In this document: piece by piece, positions 24,642 through 32,595 of the stretch
Numbering within the stretch: the first letter of the stretch is position 1
Layout: every line of letters starts with the position of its first letter
Assembly (NCBI RefSeq): GCF_004366035.1
Contig: NZ_SOEE01000007.1
Coordinates: 62,001-126,000 of the forward strand
Direction: 5' to 3'
Length of the DNA stretch: 64,000 bases
Origin: Cytobacillus oceanisediminis
GTDB taxonomy: Bacteria > Bacillota > Bacilli > Bacillales > Cytobacillaceae
Program-made: the position numbers and the translations under genes
The notes under the pieces: generated by a model
What the model saw: the letters and a program-made list of their open reading frames with translations, nothing else
Told to the model about the DNA's origin: nothing
Databases searched by the model: none

Positions 24642-25430
24642 ATGCTATATTACCGTACGTATGTAAAAGATGAATCATTGCCATGGGTTACCTTTGTTCA
24701 TGGTGCAGGGGGCAGTTCTGCAATTTGGTACAAACAAATGAGAGAGTACAAAAAGCATTTCAATGTTCTGCTGGTAGATTTGCGGGGACATGGTCAATCT
24801 GGAAGAGGCACCTGGGAAGAAGGAGATCATTTTTCGGAAGTATCTCTGGAAATAGTTGAGGTGCTTGATCATCTTCAGATCACCGAGTCCCATTTTGTAG
24901 GTATCTCGCTGGGAACAATAGTGATCCAGACAATTGCGCAGGATCATCCGGAAAGAGTGGCTTCCATGATTTTGGGCGGAGCCATAACAGAATTGAACTG
25001 GCGTACAAGATTTTTAATAGCCATTGCCAATTTAACTAAGTATATGCTGCCGTATATGCTTCTTTATCAGCTTTTCGCCTGGATTATCATGCCAAAAAGA
25101 AATCATCTTGAATCAAGACATGCCTTCGTAAGACAGGCAGCAAAAATGTGCCAAAAGGAATTCATCAACTGGCTGTCCTTAACAAAGTCAGTCAATCCGT
25201 ACCTTGGAAAAATCCAGTCAAGCATATCCCACATTCCTACCCTTTTCATTATGGGGCAGGAAGACCATTTGTTTATTAAGTCTGTAAAGATCATTGCCCA
25301 GAAAGCGAAAACAGCTACAGTCAAAGTCATTACAGGTGCAGGACATGTATGCAATATTGATAAGCCTGATGCCTTTAACCAGATAACCATCGATTTCATC
25401 AGGAGGCAGAAAAGAAGATTGGCATCATAA
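24642..25430 (+). CDS. Alpha/beta-fold hydrolase
   Basis: A 262-residue cytosolic hydrolase. Motifs in order: oxyanion loop HGAGGSSAIW, VLLVDLRGHGQS, nucleophile elbow GISLG (Ser about residue 94), acid residue in MGQEDHLF and catalytic histidine in GAGHVC. The cap domain contains hydrophobic stretches (KYMLPYMLLYQLFAWIIMP) that may contact lipid. The substrate could be an ester, lactone or halide; not deducible. ATG 24642 follows TTGGAG; ATG is preferred over the in-frame start at 24624. It ends against a repeat element. Confidence 0.87.
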   Translation: MLYYRTYVKDESLPWVTFVHGAGGSSAIWYKQMREYKKHFNVLLVDLRGHGQSGRGTWEEGDHFSEVSLEIVEVLDHLQITESHFVGISLGTIVIQTIAQDHPERVASMILGGAITELNWRTRFLIAIANLTKYMLPYMLLYQLFAWIIMPKRNHLESRHAFVRQAAKMCQKEFINWLSLTKSVNPYLGKIQSSISHIPTLFIMGQEDHLFIKSVKIIAQKAKTATVKVITGAGHVCNIDKPDAFNQITIDFIRRQKRRLAS

Positions 25431-25500
25431 GAATAGCGGAAGCGTCTTGTCCACCCCCGACACCTCGAGGGGGGAGGCTGCTTGCGCTAGACAGTTCTCG
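25431..25500 (-). repeat. Intergenic repeat family A, short copy
   Basis: Read on the minus strand it runs AACTGTCTAGCGCAAGCAGC, a stretch with CCTCGAGGTGTCGGGGG, and ends GCTTCCGCTATTCTT, the typical borders of the family A element also seen at 53533. Confidence 0.6.
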
Positions 25501-25562
25501 AGGTTTTAAATTTTTTAAACGAGCAGATGACAGAAAATTTTTAAGAATAGGAAAAAGGCGGA

Positions 25563-25591
25563 TTGACTTTTGGTGAGAGCGGTGATAATCT
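25563..25591 (+). promoter_or_regulatory. Sigma-A-type promoter of the bmr leader
   Basis: TTGACT (25563-25568), 17-base spacer, TAATCT (25586-25591). The first leader ORF begins about 30 bases after the predicted start site. Confidence 0.7.
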
Positions 25592-25628
25592 TACCAATAT
25601 GGAAAAAAATGAAAAGGAGGGTTACAAA

Positions 25629-25709
25629 ATGATCTTAATTCATCATCAACAAAAAACAACAGAAAAAAGAAAATTTGTAACCTCTTCTTTAAAGCATATA
25701 AAAATGTAA
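25629..25709 (+). CDS. Leader peptide 1 of the bmrCD operon (26 residues)
   Basis: MILIHHQQKTTEKRKFVTSS continuing LKHIKM, with an ideal AAGGAGG 8 bases before the ATG. It is immediately followed by hairpins that end in T runs. The leader codons GTA ACC (within TGTAACCT, 25676-25683) are complementary to AGGTTACA (25742-25749), which forms part of the downstream terminator stem. In B. subtilis bmrCD is preceded by the leader gene bmrB and is induced by ribosome-targeting antibiotics through attenuation; this ORF occupies the same place but is shorter than BmrB as I remember it. Role by position and RNA pairing, not by sequence similarity. Confidence 0.7.
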   Translation: MILIHHQQKTTEKRKFVTSSLKHIKM

Positions 25710-25729
25710 ACAGGATCTGCCTGTACATT
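25703..25729 (+). other. Hairpin overlapping the leader 1 stop codon
   Basis: AATGTA (25703-25708) pairs with TACATT (25724-25729), with inner pairing of CAGG and CCTG. A ribosome finishing leader 1 would melt it. Confidence 0.55.
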
Positions 25730-25735
25730 TTGAAG

Positions 25736-25770
25736 GAGCACAGGTTACATTTTGTGACGTGGGCTCTTTT
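25736..25770 (+). terminator. bmr leader attenuator 1
   Basis: GAGC pairs with GCTC at the base and GTTACA with TGTGAC (one G-U) above, followed by TTTT. Its left arm overlaps AGGTTACA, which can instead pair with the leader coding region (25676-25683); the two structures exclude each other. Confidence 0.65.
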
Positions 25771-25778
25771 GTCTATTT

Positions 25779-25813
25779 AAGACATATCGCATGCCGCGGT
25801 ATGTCTTTTTTTG
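25779..25813 (+). terminator. bmr leader attenuator 2
   Basis: AAGACATA (25779-25786) and TATGTCTT (25800-25807) with a GC-rich top, followed by seven T: a strong intrinsic terminator about 250 bases before bmrC. Confidence 0.85.
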
Positions 25814-25922
25814 TCCGATAATACAAAAGTAGCAAAAGGAATTGCAGGTTCAGCCTGTTTCCATATATTTAAGCTTTTATAAGCGGCTGTTTCGGCAGCA
25901 ATACAAAAAGGAGGGTAATTTT

Positions 25923-25982
25923 ATGAATGCTTTCAGAATGAAAAGAAAGACAATTTTGCCGGAGGATCTGGATGGAGGCTAG
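25923..25982 (+). CDS. Leader peptide 2 of the bmrCD operon (19 residues)
   Basis: MNAFRMKRKTILPEDLDGG, preceded by AAGGAGGGTAATTTT, as good a ribosome binding site as that of leader 1. It lies between attenuator 2 and a hairpin (26007-26038: ATGAAAGCTC with GAGCTTCAT) that immediately precedes the bmrC ribosome binding site. Its translation may tune bmrC translation. The coding potential is only supported by the ribosome binding site and position; it could be a chance frame. Confidence 0.55.
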   Translation: MNAFRMKRKTILPEDLDGG

Positions 25983-26058
25983 TTATGGATTTGCGGCTGT
26001 TTATGTATGAAAGCTCGTGATTAATACTTGAGCTTCATGCGGGAAAGGGGAGAGAACG

Positions 26059-27816
26059 TTGTTTTCGATACTGGGAAAATTAAGCTGGTTTTTTAAAGAA
26101 AACTGGAAAAGGTACACAATTGCCATTACTCTGCTAATCATTGTCGGAATCCTTGATGTAATGCCTCCAAGGCTTGTAGGAATGGCAATTGATGATATTC
26201 ATCTGGGTGAAATGAGCAGTGCTAAAATAATAGAGTACCTTGGTTTATTGGCTATTATCACAATTGTTTCCTATGGAATTACGTATATTTGGATGTATCA
26301 GCTCTTCGGAGGGGCATTTTTGGTAGAAAGAAAACTGCGTTCACAGTTTATGGGACACCTATTGAAAATGACCCCAACATTTTTTGAGAAAAACCGGACT
26401 GGTGATTTAATGGCCAGGGCTACAAATGATTTGAAAGCTATATCGGTTACAGCCGGATTTGGAGTATTGACACTGGTGGATTCCAGCGTATTTATGCTGA
26501 CGATATTATTTACAATGGGATTTTTGGTTAGCTGGAAACTAACCTTTGCAGCAATATTGCCTCTGCCTATCATGGCTTATCTGATAAAGATTTACGGAAA
26601 GAAAATTCATACACGGTTTATGAGTGCACAGGATGCCTTCGGAGAACTCAATGACAGAGTTCTTGAATCCGTTTCGGGAGTCAGGGTAGTGCGGGCTTAT
26701 GTGCAGGAAAGAGCGGATCAGCAGCGTTTCCATGAACTTACTGAAGATGTATACAACAAAAATATTGAAGTGGCCAAAATTGATTCTCTATTTGAGCCAA
26801 CCATAAAAGTGATTGTGGGCTTAAGCTATCTTATAGGACTTGGTTACGGTGCTTATCTTGTTTTCCATCAAACCATCACCCTGGGCCAGCTCGTGTCATT
26901 TAATGTGTATTTGGGTATGCTGATTTGGCCGATGTTCGCTATCGGAGAATTAATTAATGTTATGCAAAGGGGAAATGCCTCCCTTGATCGGGTACAGGAA
27001 ACATTGTCCGCTAAGCAGGATATAAAGAATCCTGAAACTCCGTCTATCGTTGAAACCCCTGCCAGTGTTACCTTTAGTGATGTTCATTTCCAATATCCTT
27101 CCTCAAAAATGGCTAATCTCAAAGGGATTAAGCTGCATATCAAGCGAGGGGAAACGCTGGGGGTTGTAGGGAAAACAGGAAGCGGGAAGACCACTTTCAT
27201 AAAGCAGCTATTAAGAGAATACCCATCAGGCACCGGGATGCTTGCAATTGCAGATGTTCCAATTGAAGAGCAGGAGCTTGAAAGAACGAGGGGATGGATC
27301 GGTTACGTTCCACAGGATCATGTTCTTTTCTCCAGAACTGTCCGGGAAAACATCCTTTTTGGAAAAGAGGAAGCGACTGTAGCAGACATTCAAAAAGCAA
27401 TTGATTTGGCAGCATTCCGCAAAGACCTTGAACTGTTGCCTGAAGGGCTTGAAACAATGGTCGGTGAAAAGGGAGTGGCCTTATCAGGAGGACAAAAACA
27501 GCGGATTTCCATTGCACGTGCACTAGTGAAGGATCCGGAAATTCTGATCCTTGATGACTCACTTTCAGCCGTTGATGCCAAAACGGAGAAAAAGATCATT
27601 GATAATATCCGGACTGAGCGCAAGGGTAAAACTACAATAATTACAACCCACAGGATGTCAGCCGTCCAGCACGCTGATCATATTATCGTCCTTGATGAAG
27701 GAGGAATTGCAGAAGAAGGCACTCATGAGAACTTAATGACTGCGGATGGATGGTACAAGGAACAATTTTTGAGGCAGCAAACTCAAGTCTCTGAGGAAGA
27801 GGAGGTGCTTTCATGA
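26059..27816 (+). CDS. bmrC: Multidrug ABC exporter subunit BmrC
   Basis: A 585-residue half-transporter, the same length as B. subtilis BmrC (YheI): six membrane helices in about residues 15-300, then the nucleotide-binding domain with Walker A GKTGSGKTT (about 372), signature LSGGQ (about 474) and Walker B ILILDD. The residue after Walker B is Asp500 instead of the catalytic Glu, so this half carries the degenerate site of the heterodimer. The start is TTG 26059 with AAAGGGGAG upstream. It overlaps bmrD by 4 bases. Expression is probably attenuated by the long leader. Confidence 0.95.
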   Translation: MFSILGKLSWFFKENWKRYTIAITLLIIVGILDVMPPRLVGMAIDDIHLGEMSSAKIIEYLGLLAIITIVSYGITYIWMYQLFGGAFLVERKLRSQFMGHLLKMTPTFFEKNRTGDLMARATNDLKAISVTAGFGVLTLVDSSVFMLTILFTMGFLVSWKLTFAAILPLPIMAYLIKIYGKKIHTRFMSAQDAFGELNDRVLESVSGVRVVRAYVQERADQQRFHELTEDVYNKNIEVAKIDSLFEPTIKVIVGLSYLIGLGYGAYLVFHQTITLGQLVSFNVYLGMLIWPMFAIGELINVMQRGNASLDRVQETLSAKQDIKNPETPSIVETPASVTFSDVHFQYPSSKMANLKGIKLHIKRGETLGVVGKTGSGKTTFIKQLLREYPSGTGMLAIADVPIEEQELERTRGWIGYVPQDHVLFSRTVRENILFGKEEATVADIQKAIDLAAFRKDLELLPEGLETMVGEKGVALSGGQKQRISIARALVKDPEILILDDSLSAVDAKTEKKIIDNIRTERKGKTTIITTHRMSAVQHADHIIVLDEGGIAEEGTHENLMTADGWYKEQFLRQQTQVSEEEEVLS

Positions 27817-29825
27817 CCACTGGGAAGCGTTTAATCCGGTACGCACTTCATTATAAAAAAACGATTATTGCTGCATTGCTTATGCTTACGATAGCTGTAG
27901 CGGCAGACCTGGCGGGGCCTTTCATAGCGAAGAAAATGATCGATGACCATATCCTTGGCATAGAATCAGTCTGGTATCAGACAGAGGGCGGAGAAGGTGC
28001 TGTAGAATATGATGGTCATTTTTATAAAAGAGAGAAAAACCTTGATCAGGGTGAGCAGAAAATAGATCAGGCCCGAATCTTGCAGGCAGGAAGCCAATTC
28101 GTCTTTATGAGCGGTGACATTGCTTTTGATGGAGAGCGAACCTATAAAGATGGCAAATTGCTTATTGAAAAAAGCGGCCAAACCGAAACATATGAAGGGA
28201 AGGCTTTGACTGGTGAAGAATTGATGCTTTTTTATTCACCTGAGATTCCTAAGATTGTTCAGCTTTTGGCCTTTTACTTTGGATTGCTGGTCATCGCTTC
28301 ATTTTTTCAGTACGGCCAGCGGTTTTTTCTGCAAAAGTCGGCAAATAGGATCATTCAGCAAATGAGAGAGGATGTCTTTGGGCAGATTCAAAGACTGCCG
28401 ATCAGTTACTTTGACAATCTGCCGGCAGGCAAGGTAGTTGCCCGTATAACTAATGATACAGAAGCCATACGTGAGCTTTATGTGACAGTACTGGCAACCT
28501 TTTTTACAAGTGCCATATATATCTCAGGTATTTATATCGCTTTATTTATTTTAGATGCCAAGCTTGCTGCATTCTGTTTAATCCTGCTCCCGATTTTATA
28601 TGTATGGGCAATTGTGTACCGTAAGTTTGCATCGAAATACAATCATGTAATCCGTTCCAGGGTGAGTGATATTAATGGCATGGTGAACGAATCGATTCAG
28701 GGAATGAATATCATCCAGGCGTTTGGCCGCGAAAAAGATACACAAAAGGATTTTGAAAAGCTGAATATAGAGCATTTTACCTTCCAGAATAAACTTTTGA
28801 GCCTGAATTCACTGACCTCACATAATTTGGTGGCAGTGCTGAGAAACGTGGTCTTTGTTGCATTTATTTGGTATTTCGGGGGAGAATCGCTAAATGTATC
28901 ATCTGTCATTTCACTCGGAATGCTTTATGCATTTGTAGACTACATTAACCGCCTGTTTCAGCCGGTGCAGGGTATTGTTAATCAATTGGCCAATCTGGAG
29001 CAGGCACTTGTTGCCGGTGAAAGAGTCTTCAAATTGCTTGATGAAAAGGGCATTGATATTAGTGATAATAAAATATCCCGCTATAAAGGGGATGTGACAT
29101 TCGAACATGTGCACTTTGGCTATAAAGAGAAGGAATATGTGCTGAAGGATCTAAATTTTGAAGCAAAGCACGGAGAGACAGTTGCGCTGGTAGGCCATAC
29201 CGGATCAGGGAAAAGTTCAATCATGAATCTTCTCTTCCGTTTTTATGATTGCCAGGAAGGAAAAATTATGATCGACGGAAGTGATATAAAACAAATTCCA
29301 AGGCAGGAGCTCCGCAAACATATGGGCATCGTCCTGCAGGATCCTTTTTTGTTTACAGGGACCATTGCTTCCAATGTCAGTCTTGATGATCCCGAAATAA
29401 CGCGTGACAAAGTGGAGAAAGCTCTGAAGGATGTCGGTGCAGATAAGATTTTTCAGCATCTTGAAAAAGGTTTCGATGAGCCGGTTATTGAGAAAGGAAG
29501 CACGCTCTCCAGCGGGCAGAGGCAGCTCATTTCCTTTGCGCGTGCCCTTGCCTTTGACCCGGCTATCCTGATACTCGATGAAGCAACATCAAGCATCGAT
29601 ACTGAGACAGAATTGATTATCCAGGAAGCCATGGATGTGCTGAAAAGAGGGAGAACCACTTTTATTATCGCCCATCGTCTGTCGACGATCCGAAATGCTG
29701 ATCAAATCCTCGTTCTGGATAGAGGCAGAATAGTTGAAAAAGGCAACCATGTTGAATTAATGGAGAAAAAGGGTAAATATTACCAAATGTATCAGCTCCA
29801 GCAAGGATCAACACTTGCAGGATAG
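27813..29825 (+). CDS. bmrD: Multidrug ABC exporter subunit BmrD
   Basis: A 670-residue half-transporter that pairs with BmrC. Between membrane helices 1 and 2 it has the family's extracellular insertion of about 100 residues (roughly 50-145, rich in Q, G and charged residues). The nucleotide-binding domain has Walker A GHTGSGKSS, a variant signature LSSGQ, and Walker B ILILDEATSSID with the catalytic Glu590 intact. ATP hydrolysis should therefore occur at the site built from this Walker B. ATG 27813 overlaps the bmrC stop. Terminator at 29830. Confidence 0.95.
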   Translation: MTTGKRLIRYALHYKKTIIAALLMLTIAVAADLAGPFIAKKMIDDHILGIESVWYQTEGGEGAVEYDGHFYKREKNLDQGEQKIDQARILQAGSQFVFMSGDIAFDGERTYKDGKLLIEKSGQTETYEGKALTGEELMLFYSPEIPKIVQLLAFYFGLLVIASFFQYGQRFFLQKSANRIIQQMREDVFGQIQRLPISYFDNLPAGKVVARITNDTEAIRELYVTVLATFFTSAIYISGIYIALFILDAKLAAFCLILLPILYVWAIVYRKFASKYNHVIRSRVSDINGMVNESIQGMNIIQAFGREKDTQKDFEKLNIEHFTFQNKLLSLNSLTSHNLVAVLRNVVFVAFIWYFGGESLNVSSVISLGMLYAFVDYINRLFQPVQGIVNQLANLEQALVAGERVFKLLDEKGIDISDNKISRYKGDVTFEHVHFGYKEKEYVLKDLNFEAKHGETVALVGHTGSGKSSIMNLLFRFYDCQEGKIMIDGSDIKQIPRQELRKHMGIVLQDPFLFTGTIASNVSLDDPEITRDKVEKALKDVGADKIFQHLEKGFDEPVIEKGSTLSSGQRQLISFARALAFDPAILILDEATSSIDTETELIIQEAMDVLKRGRTTFIIAHRLSTIRNADQILVLDRGRIVEKGNHVELMEKKGKYYQMYQLQQGSTLAG

Positions 29826-29829
29826 CAGG

Positions 29830-29852
29830 GAAGCGCCGGAAGGCGCTTTCTT
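29830..29852 (+). terminator. Terminator of the bmrCD operon
   Basis: AAGCGCC and GGCGCTT around GGAA, followed by a T-rich run. Confidence 0.75.
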
Positions 29853-30085
29853 CTTTAGGTTTTTAGGTTTCTTTACATTGATATGATGAGCATATCCGCG
29901 GAAAATTAAATTCATCCTTGAAATCTTTTGTTTTATCCGCGAATCGCATCCCCAATAATTTACACAAACATTTTGTTCAATAAAATTTCACTTTTCGGAC
30001 ACAAAATAGTACTGCGCAAAGAATTTCTGATCAGTCAATTCATGGTACTTTGATATTATCTTAAACATATCTGGGGGAGATTCAT

Positions 30086-30169
30086 ATGGAGGAATTTTCT
30101 ATTACTTTGGTGATAGCAAGCATTATGGTACTTGGATACTTCATAGGATATACTATTGTGAAAGCATAG
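30086..30169 (+). CDS. Tiny membrane peptide, 27 residues
   Basis: MEEFSITLVIASIMVLGYFI then GYTIVKA: a short acidic start, one membrane helix and a lysine near the C-terminus, suggesting N-out topology. GGGGGAG stands 6 bases before the ATG, and a strong terminator begins at the base after the stop codon. That packaging marks it as a genuine one-gene transcript. Its size recalls accessory subunits of membrane complexes, but I do not recognise it. Confidence 0.7.
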   Translation: MEEFSITLVIASIMVLGYFIGYTIVKA

Positions 30170-30197
30170 CTGCCGGCTTTACCGCCGGCAGTTTTTT
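30170..30197 (+). terminator. Terminator after the 27-residue gene
   Basis: CTGCCGGC and GCCGGCAG, 8 bp, followed by six T. Confidence 0.9.
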
Positions 30198-30281
30198 AAT
30201 TCCAATTTTTATCATTAAAGTTTGGAAATAAGGGAAAAGAATAAATATGAATCATAGTGTTAATTTAAGGAGGTATGAAAT

Positions 30282-31664
30282 TTGGCTGATTTCAGAATTG
30301 AAAAGGATACACTTGGAGAAGTAAAGGTGCCTGCGGATAAATATTGGGGAGCCCAAACGCAGCGGAGCAAGGATAATTTTAAAATCGGCATTGAAAAAAT
30401 GCCGATGGAAGTAATTTATGCTTTTGCAAAGGTAAAGCGTTCAGCTGCAGTGGTCAACAATAAACTTGGGAAACTGTCTGATGACAAAAAGGATGCCATC
30501 ACAAGGGCCTGTGATGAAATTCTTGATCATAAGTTTGACAATCATTTTCCGCTGGCTGTCTGGCAGACAGGGAGTGGCACACAATCAAATATGAATGTAA
30601 ATGAGGTTGTGGCGAAAAAAGCAAACGAATTCCTGGAAAAGAAGGGTCAGCAAGAAATTAAAGTTCATCCAAATGATGATGTCAATATGTCTCAAAGCTC
30701 GAATGATACATTTCCGACTGCCATGCATATCGCGGGCTATACCGAGATGGAAGAAAAACTGCTTCCATCATTAAAGGATTTAATAAACACAGTCAAATTG
30801 AAAGAGGGGGCCTTTAATACAATCGTGAAAATAGGCAGGACCCATTTACAGGATGCAACTCCCCTTACATTGGGCCAGGAGATCAGCGGCTGGCGTGCAA
30901 TGCTTGAAAAGAACGAAAAAATGCTGACGGATGCAAAGCAGTACCTGCTTGACTTAGCCATTGGCGGTACAGCAGTGGGTACAGGCATTAATGCAGATAA
31001 GTCATTTGGATCTGAAATGGCAAACGAAATATCCAGACTTACAGGCTATTCATTCAGATCTTCTGAGAATAAATTTCAGGCCCTGACCAGCCATAATGAA
31101 ATTGTCCATGTTCATGGCACATTGAAGGGGCTTGCGGCAGATTTAATGAAAATCGCGAATGATGTCCGCTGGCTCGCGAGCGGGCCGCGCAGCGGAATTG
31201 GGGAATTGTCGATACCAGCAAATGAACCTGGCAGTTCAATCATGCCTGGCAAAGTAAATCCGACACAGAGTGAAGCCCTTACGATGGTGGTTTGCCAGGT
31301 CTTTGGAAATGATGCCTCGATTGGATTTGCTGCCAGTCAGGGGAATTTCGAATTGAATGTGTTCAAGCCTGTTATTATCTATAATCTTCTTCAAAGCATC
31401 AGAATTCTTGCAGATGGAATGGCCTCTTTCAATGAAAATTGCATGATGGGACTGGAAGCTAATAAAGAAGTGATTAATGGCCATGTTGAGAGGTCGCTAA
31501 TGCTTGTAACGGCACTTAATCCGCATATCGGCTATGAAAAAGCAGCGGAAATAGCAAAACTCGCATTCAGTGAGAATTCAACATTGAAAGAAGCAGCATT
31601 AAAAACAGGCTATATTACTGAAGAACAATATGAGAATTGGGTTGTACCCGAAAAAATGATCTAA
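30282..31664 (+). CDS. fumC: Class II fumarate hydratase
   Basis: A 460-residue cytosolic enzyme of the TCA cycle, interconverting fumarate and malate. The superfamily signature [11 protein letters not shown] is present near residue 318, with [14 protein letters not shown] near 97 and [16 protein letters not shown] near 185. It needs no iron-sulfur cluster. The start is TTG 30282, 7 bases after AAGGAGGT. B. subtilis calls this gene citG, where it lies elsewhere, so its position beside bmrCD is a local rearrangement. Confidence 0.97.
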   Translation: MADFRIEKDTLGEVKVPADKYWGAQTQRSKDNFKIGIEKMPMEVIYAFAKVKRSAAVVNNKLGKLSDDKKDAITRACDEILDHKFDNHFPLAVWQTGSGTQSNMNVNEVVAKKANEFLEKKGQQEIKVHPNDDVNMSQSSNDTFPTAMHIAGYTEMEEKLLPSLKDLINTVKLKEGAFNTIVKIGRTHLQDATPLTLGQEISGWRAMLEKNEKMLTDAKQYLLDLAIGGTAVGTGINADKSFGSEMANEISRLTGYSFRSSENKFQALTSHNEIVHVHGTLKGLAADLMKIANDVRWLASGPRSGIGELSIPANEPGSSIMPGKVNPTQSEALTMVVCQVFGNDASIGFAASQGNFELNVFKPVIIYNLLQSIRILADGMASFNENCMMGLEANKEVINGHVERSLMLVTALNPHIGYEKAAEIAKLAFSENSTLKEAALKTGYITEEQYENWVVPEKMI

Positions 31665-31673
31665 ATATTAAAT

Positions 31674-31700
31674 GGCCCTCCTTTCAGAAAGGAGGGCCAA
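31674..31700. terminator. Terminator between fumC and the spore-protein gene
   Basis: TGGCCCTCCTTT and AAAGGAGGGCCA form a 12-bp stem. A T-rich tail follows on the minus strand (for ssp), and the hairpin may also end fumC transcripts. Confidence 0.75.
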
Positions 31701-31731
31701 AGCCAATTTATTCAATTGTTATCTTGCTTTA

Positions 31732-31950
31732 TTAGAAAGAACCGCCGCCAAGCTGTTGTTCAGCCATTTGTACAAGGCGTTTTGTGATTTCTCCGCCAAC
31801 AGATCCGTTAGCGCGAGAAGTTGTTTCTGCACCAAGGTTTACACCAAATTCAGTAGCGATTTCGTACTTCATTTGATCAAGTGCTTGTGCTACTCCTGGT
31901 ACTAGTAATTGGTTTGAGGAATTGCTTCTGCTAGATGATTGGTTGTTCAT
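31732..31950 (-). CDS. Alpha/beta-type small acid-soluble spore protein
   Basis: A 72-residue DNA-binding spore protein. It carries the GPR protease site in [13 protein letters not shown] (cleavage between E and I) and the conserved C-terminal block [20 protein letters not shown]. These proteins coat spore DNA and supply amino acids at germination. The S/N-rich N-terminus is variable as usual. ATG 31950 follows GAGGAGGAAATCAC. A cloverleaf-forming sequence lies 41 bases upstream on the same strand. Expression in the forespore (sigma-G) is expected from the family. Confidence 0.97.
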   Translation of the reverse strand: MNNQSSSRSNSSNQLLVPGVAQALDQMKYEIATEFGVNLGAETTSRANGSVGGEITKRLVQMAEQQLGGGSF

Positions 31951-31990
31951 GTGATTTCCTCCTCGAAATATAAGTGTTGGTTTTTTGGTT

Positions 31991-32051
31991 GGGTTAGCTG
32001 GAATTGCACCAGCGCAAGGATTATGTCCTGCTCCACTGCCTGGCGTAACCC
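31991..32051 (-). ncRNA. tRNA-like cloverleaf in the leader of the spore-protein gene
   Basis: On the minus strand: outer stem GGGTTA (32051-32046) with TAACCC (31996-31991); a small arm CCA...TGG; an arm AGGA...TCCT; and a 5-bp, 7-base-loop arm GCTGG TGCAATT CCAGC. That last arm has the geometry and most consensus bases of a tRNA T-arm (T54, C56, A57, A58, pyrimidine 60; only base 55 deviates). AACCA follows the outer stem. At 61 bases, with weak D and anticodon arms, it is not a normal tRNA. It is either a tRNA fossil or a structured leader or small RNA. Confidence 0.5.
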
Positions 32052-32244
32052 ATCGTTTATTTTGCTGGTGCTTGATGCCGCTTTGTTACTCTCTATTATG
32101 TTTGATTTATAAAAGTTTATTCTTTTAGCAAATCGGGAATTTTTTCCTGAAAAGACTTTCTGATTAGGAGTTTTACATAACGAAGCTTAAAAAAACAAAC
32201 CATATTAAATATCAGCTAAGTTAACGAAAGTGAGAGGATTGGAA

Positions 32245-32487
32245 ATGGCGATATGCCCTGTCTGCAACGGGTTTGAGAAACTGGACGCAACCTGCAGCTC
32301 CTGTGGAAGCAGTATGGAGGACAGTGGAAGAGTAATGGATTTTTACGATGATTACAGTGCCTATATGCCAATCGACCAGATGAAAATGGAAGATGGCTAT
32401 CCCCAGGATTATCAAAGGGAAGAATGTCCGCATTTGCTCAAGTGTCCATCATGCGGTCAGGATTCAGTAAAGTTTATAAAAGAATAG
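32245..32487 (+). CDS. Small zinc-ribbon-like protein
   Basis: An 80-residue protein with three CxxC-type pairs, CPVC, CSSC and CPSC, plus a lone cysteine in EECPHLLKC. The middle part is acidic with YDDYSAYMP. The cysteine layout suggests one or two zinc knuckles. ATG 32245 has AGAGG 7 bases upstream. I do not recognise the family; a role in binding nucleic acid or protein is only a guess. It is convergent with msmX. Confidence 0.75.
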   Translation: MAICPVCNGFEKLDATCSSCGSSMEDSGRVMDFYDDYSAYMPIDQMKMEDGYPQDYQREECPHLLKCPSCGQDSVKFIKE

Positions 32488-32563
32488 AATGGAAAAGAAA
32501 AGCTGAGCCGCAATTAGACAAGTTTGTGACCTCGAAGGGGCAGGCGCTGGAGCCAGGCAGTAT

Positions 32564-32588
32564 TAAAAAACCCCGTCATCGACGGGGC
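32564..32588 (-). terminator. Terminator after msmX
   Basis: On the minus strand CCCCGTC and GACGGGG around three bases, followed by TTTTTT. Confidence 0.88.
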
Positions 32589-32595
32589 TTCAATA

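Noticed and set aside
31991-32051. A standard, functional tRNA gene
   Set aside because: Only 61 bases, position 33 is not T, anticodon stem has about three pairs and the variable region is almost missing; kept as tRNA-like only.
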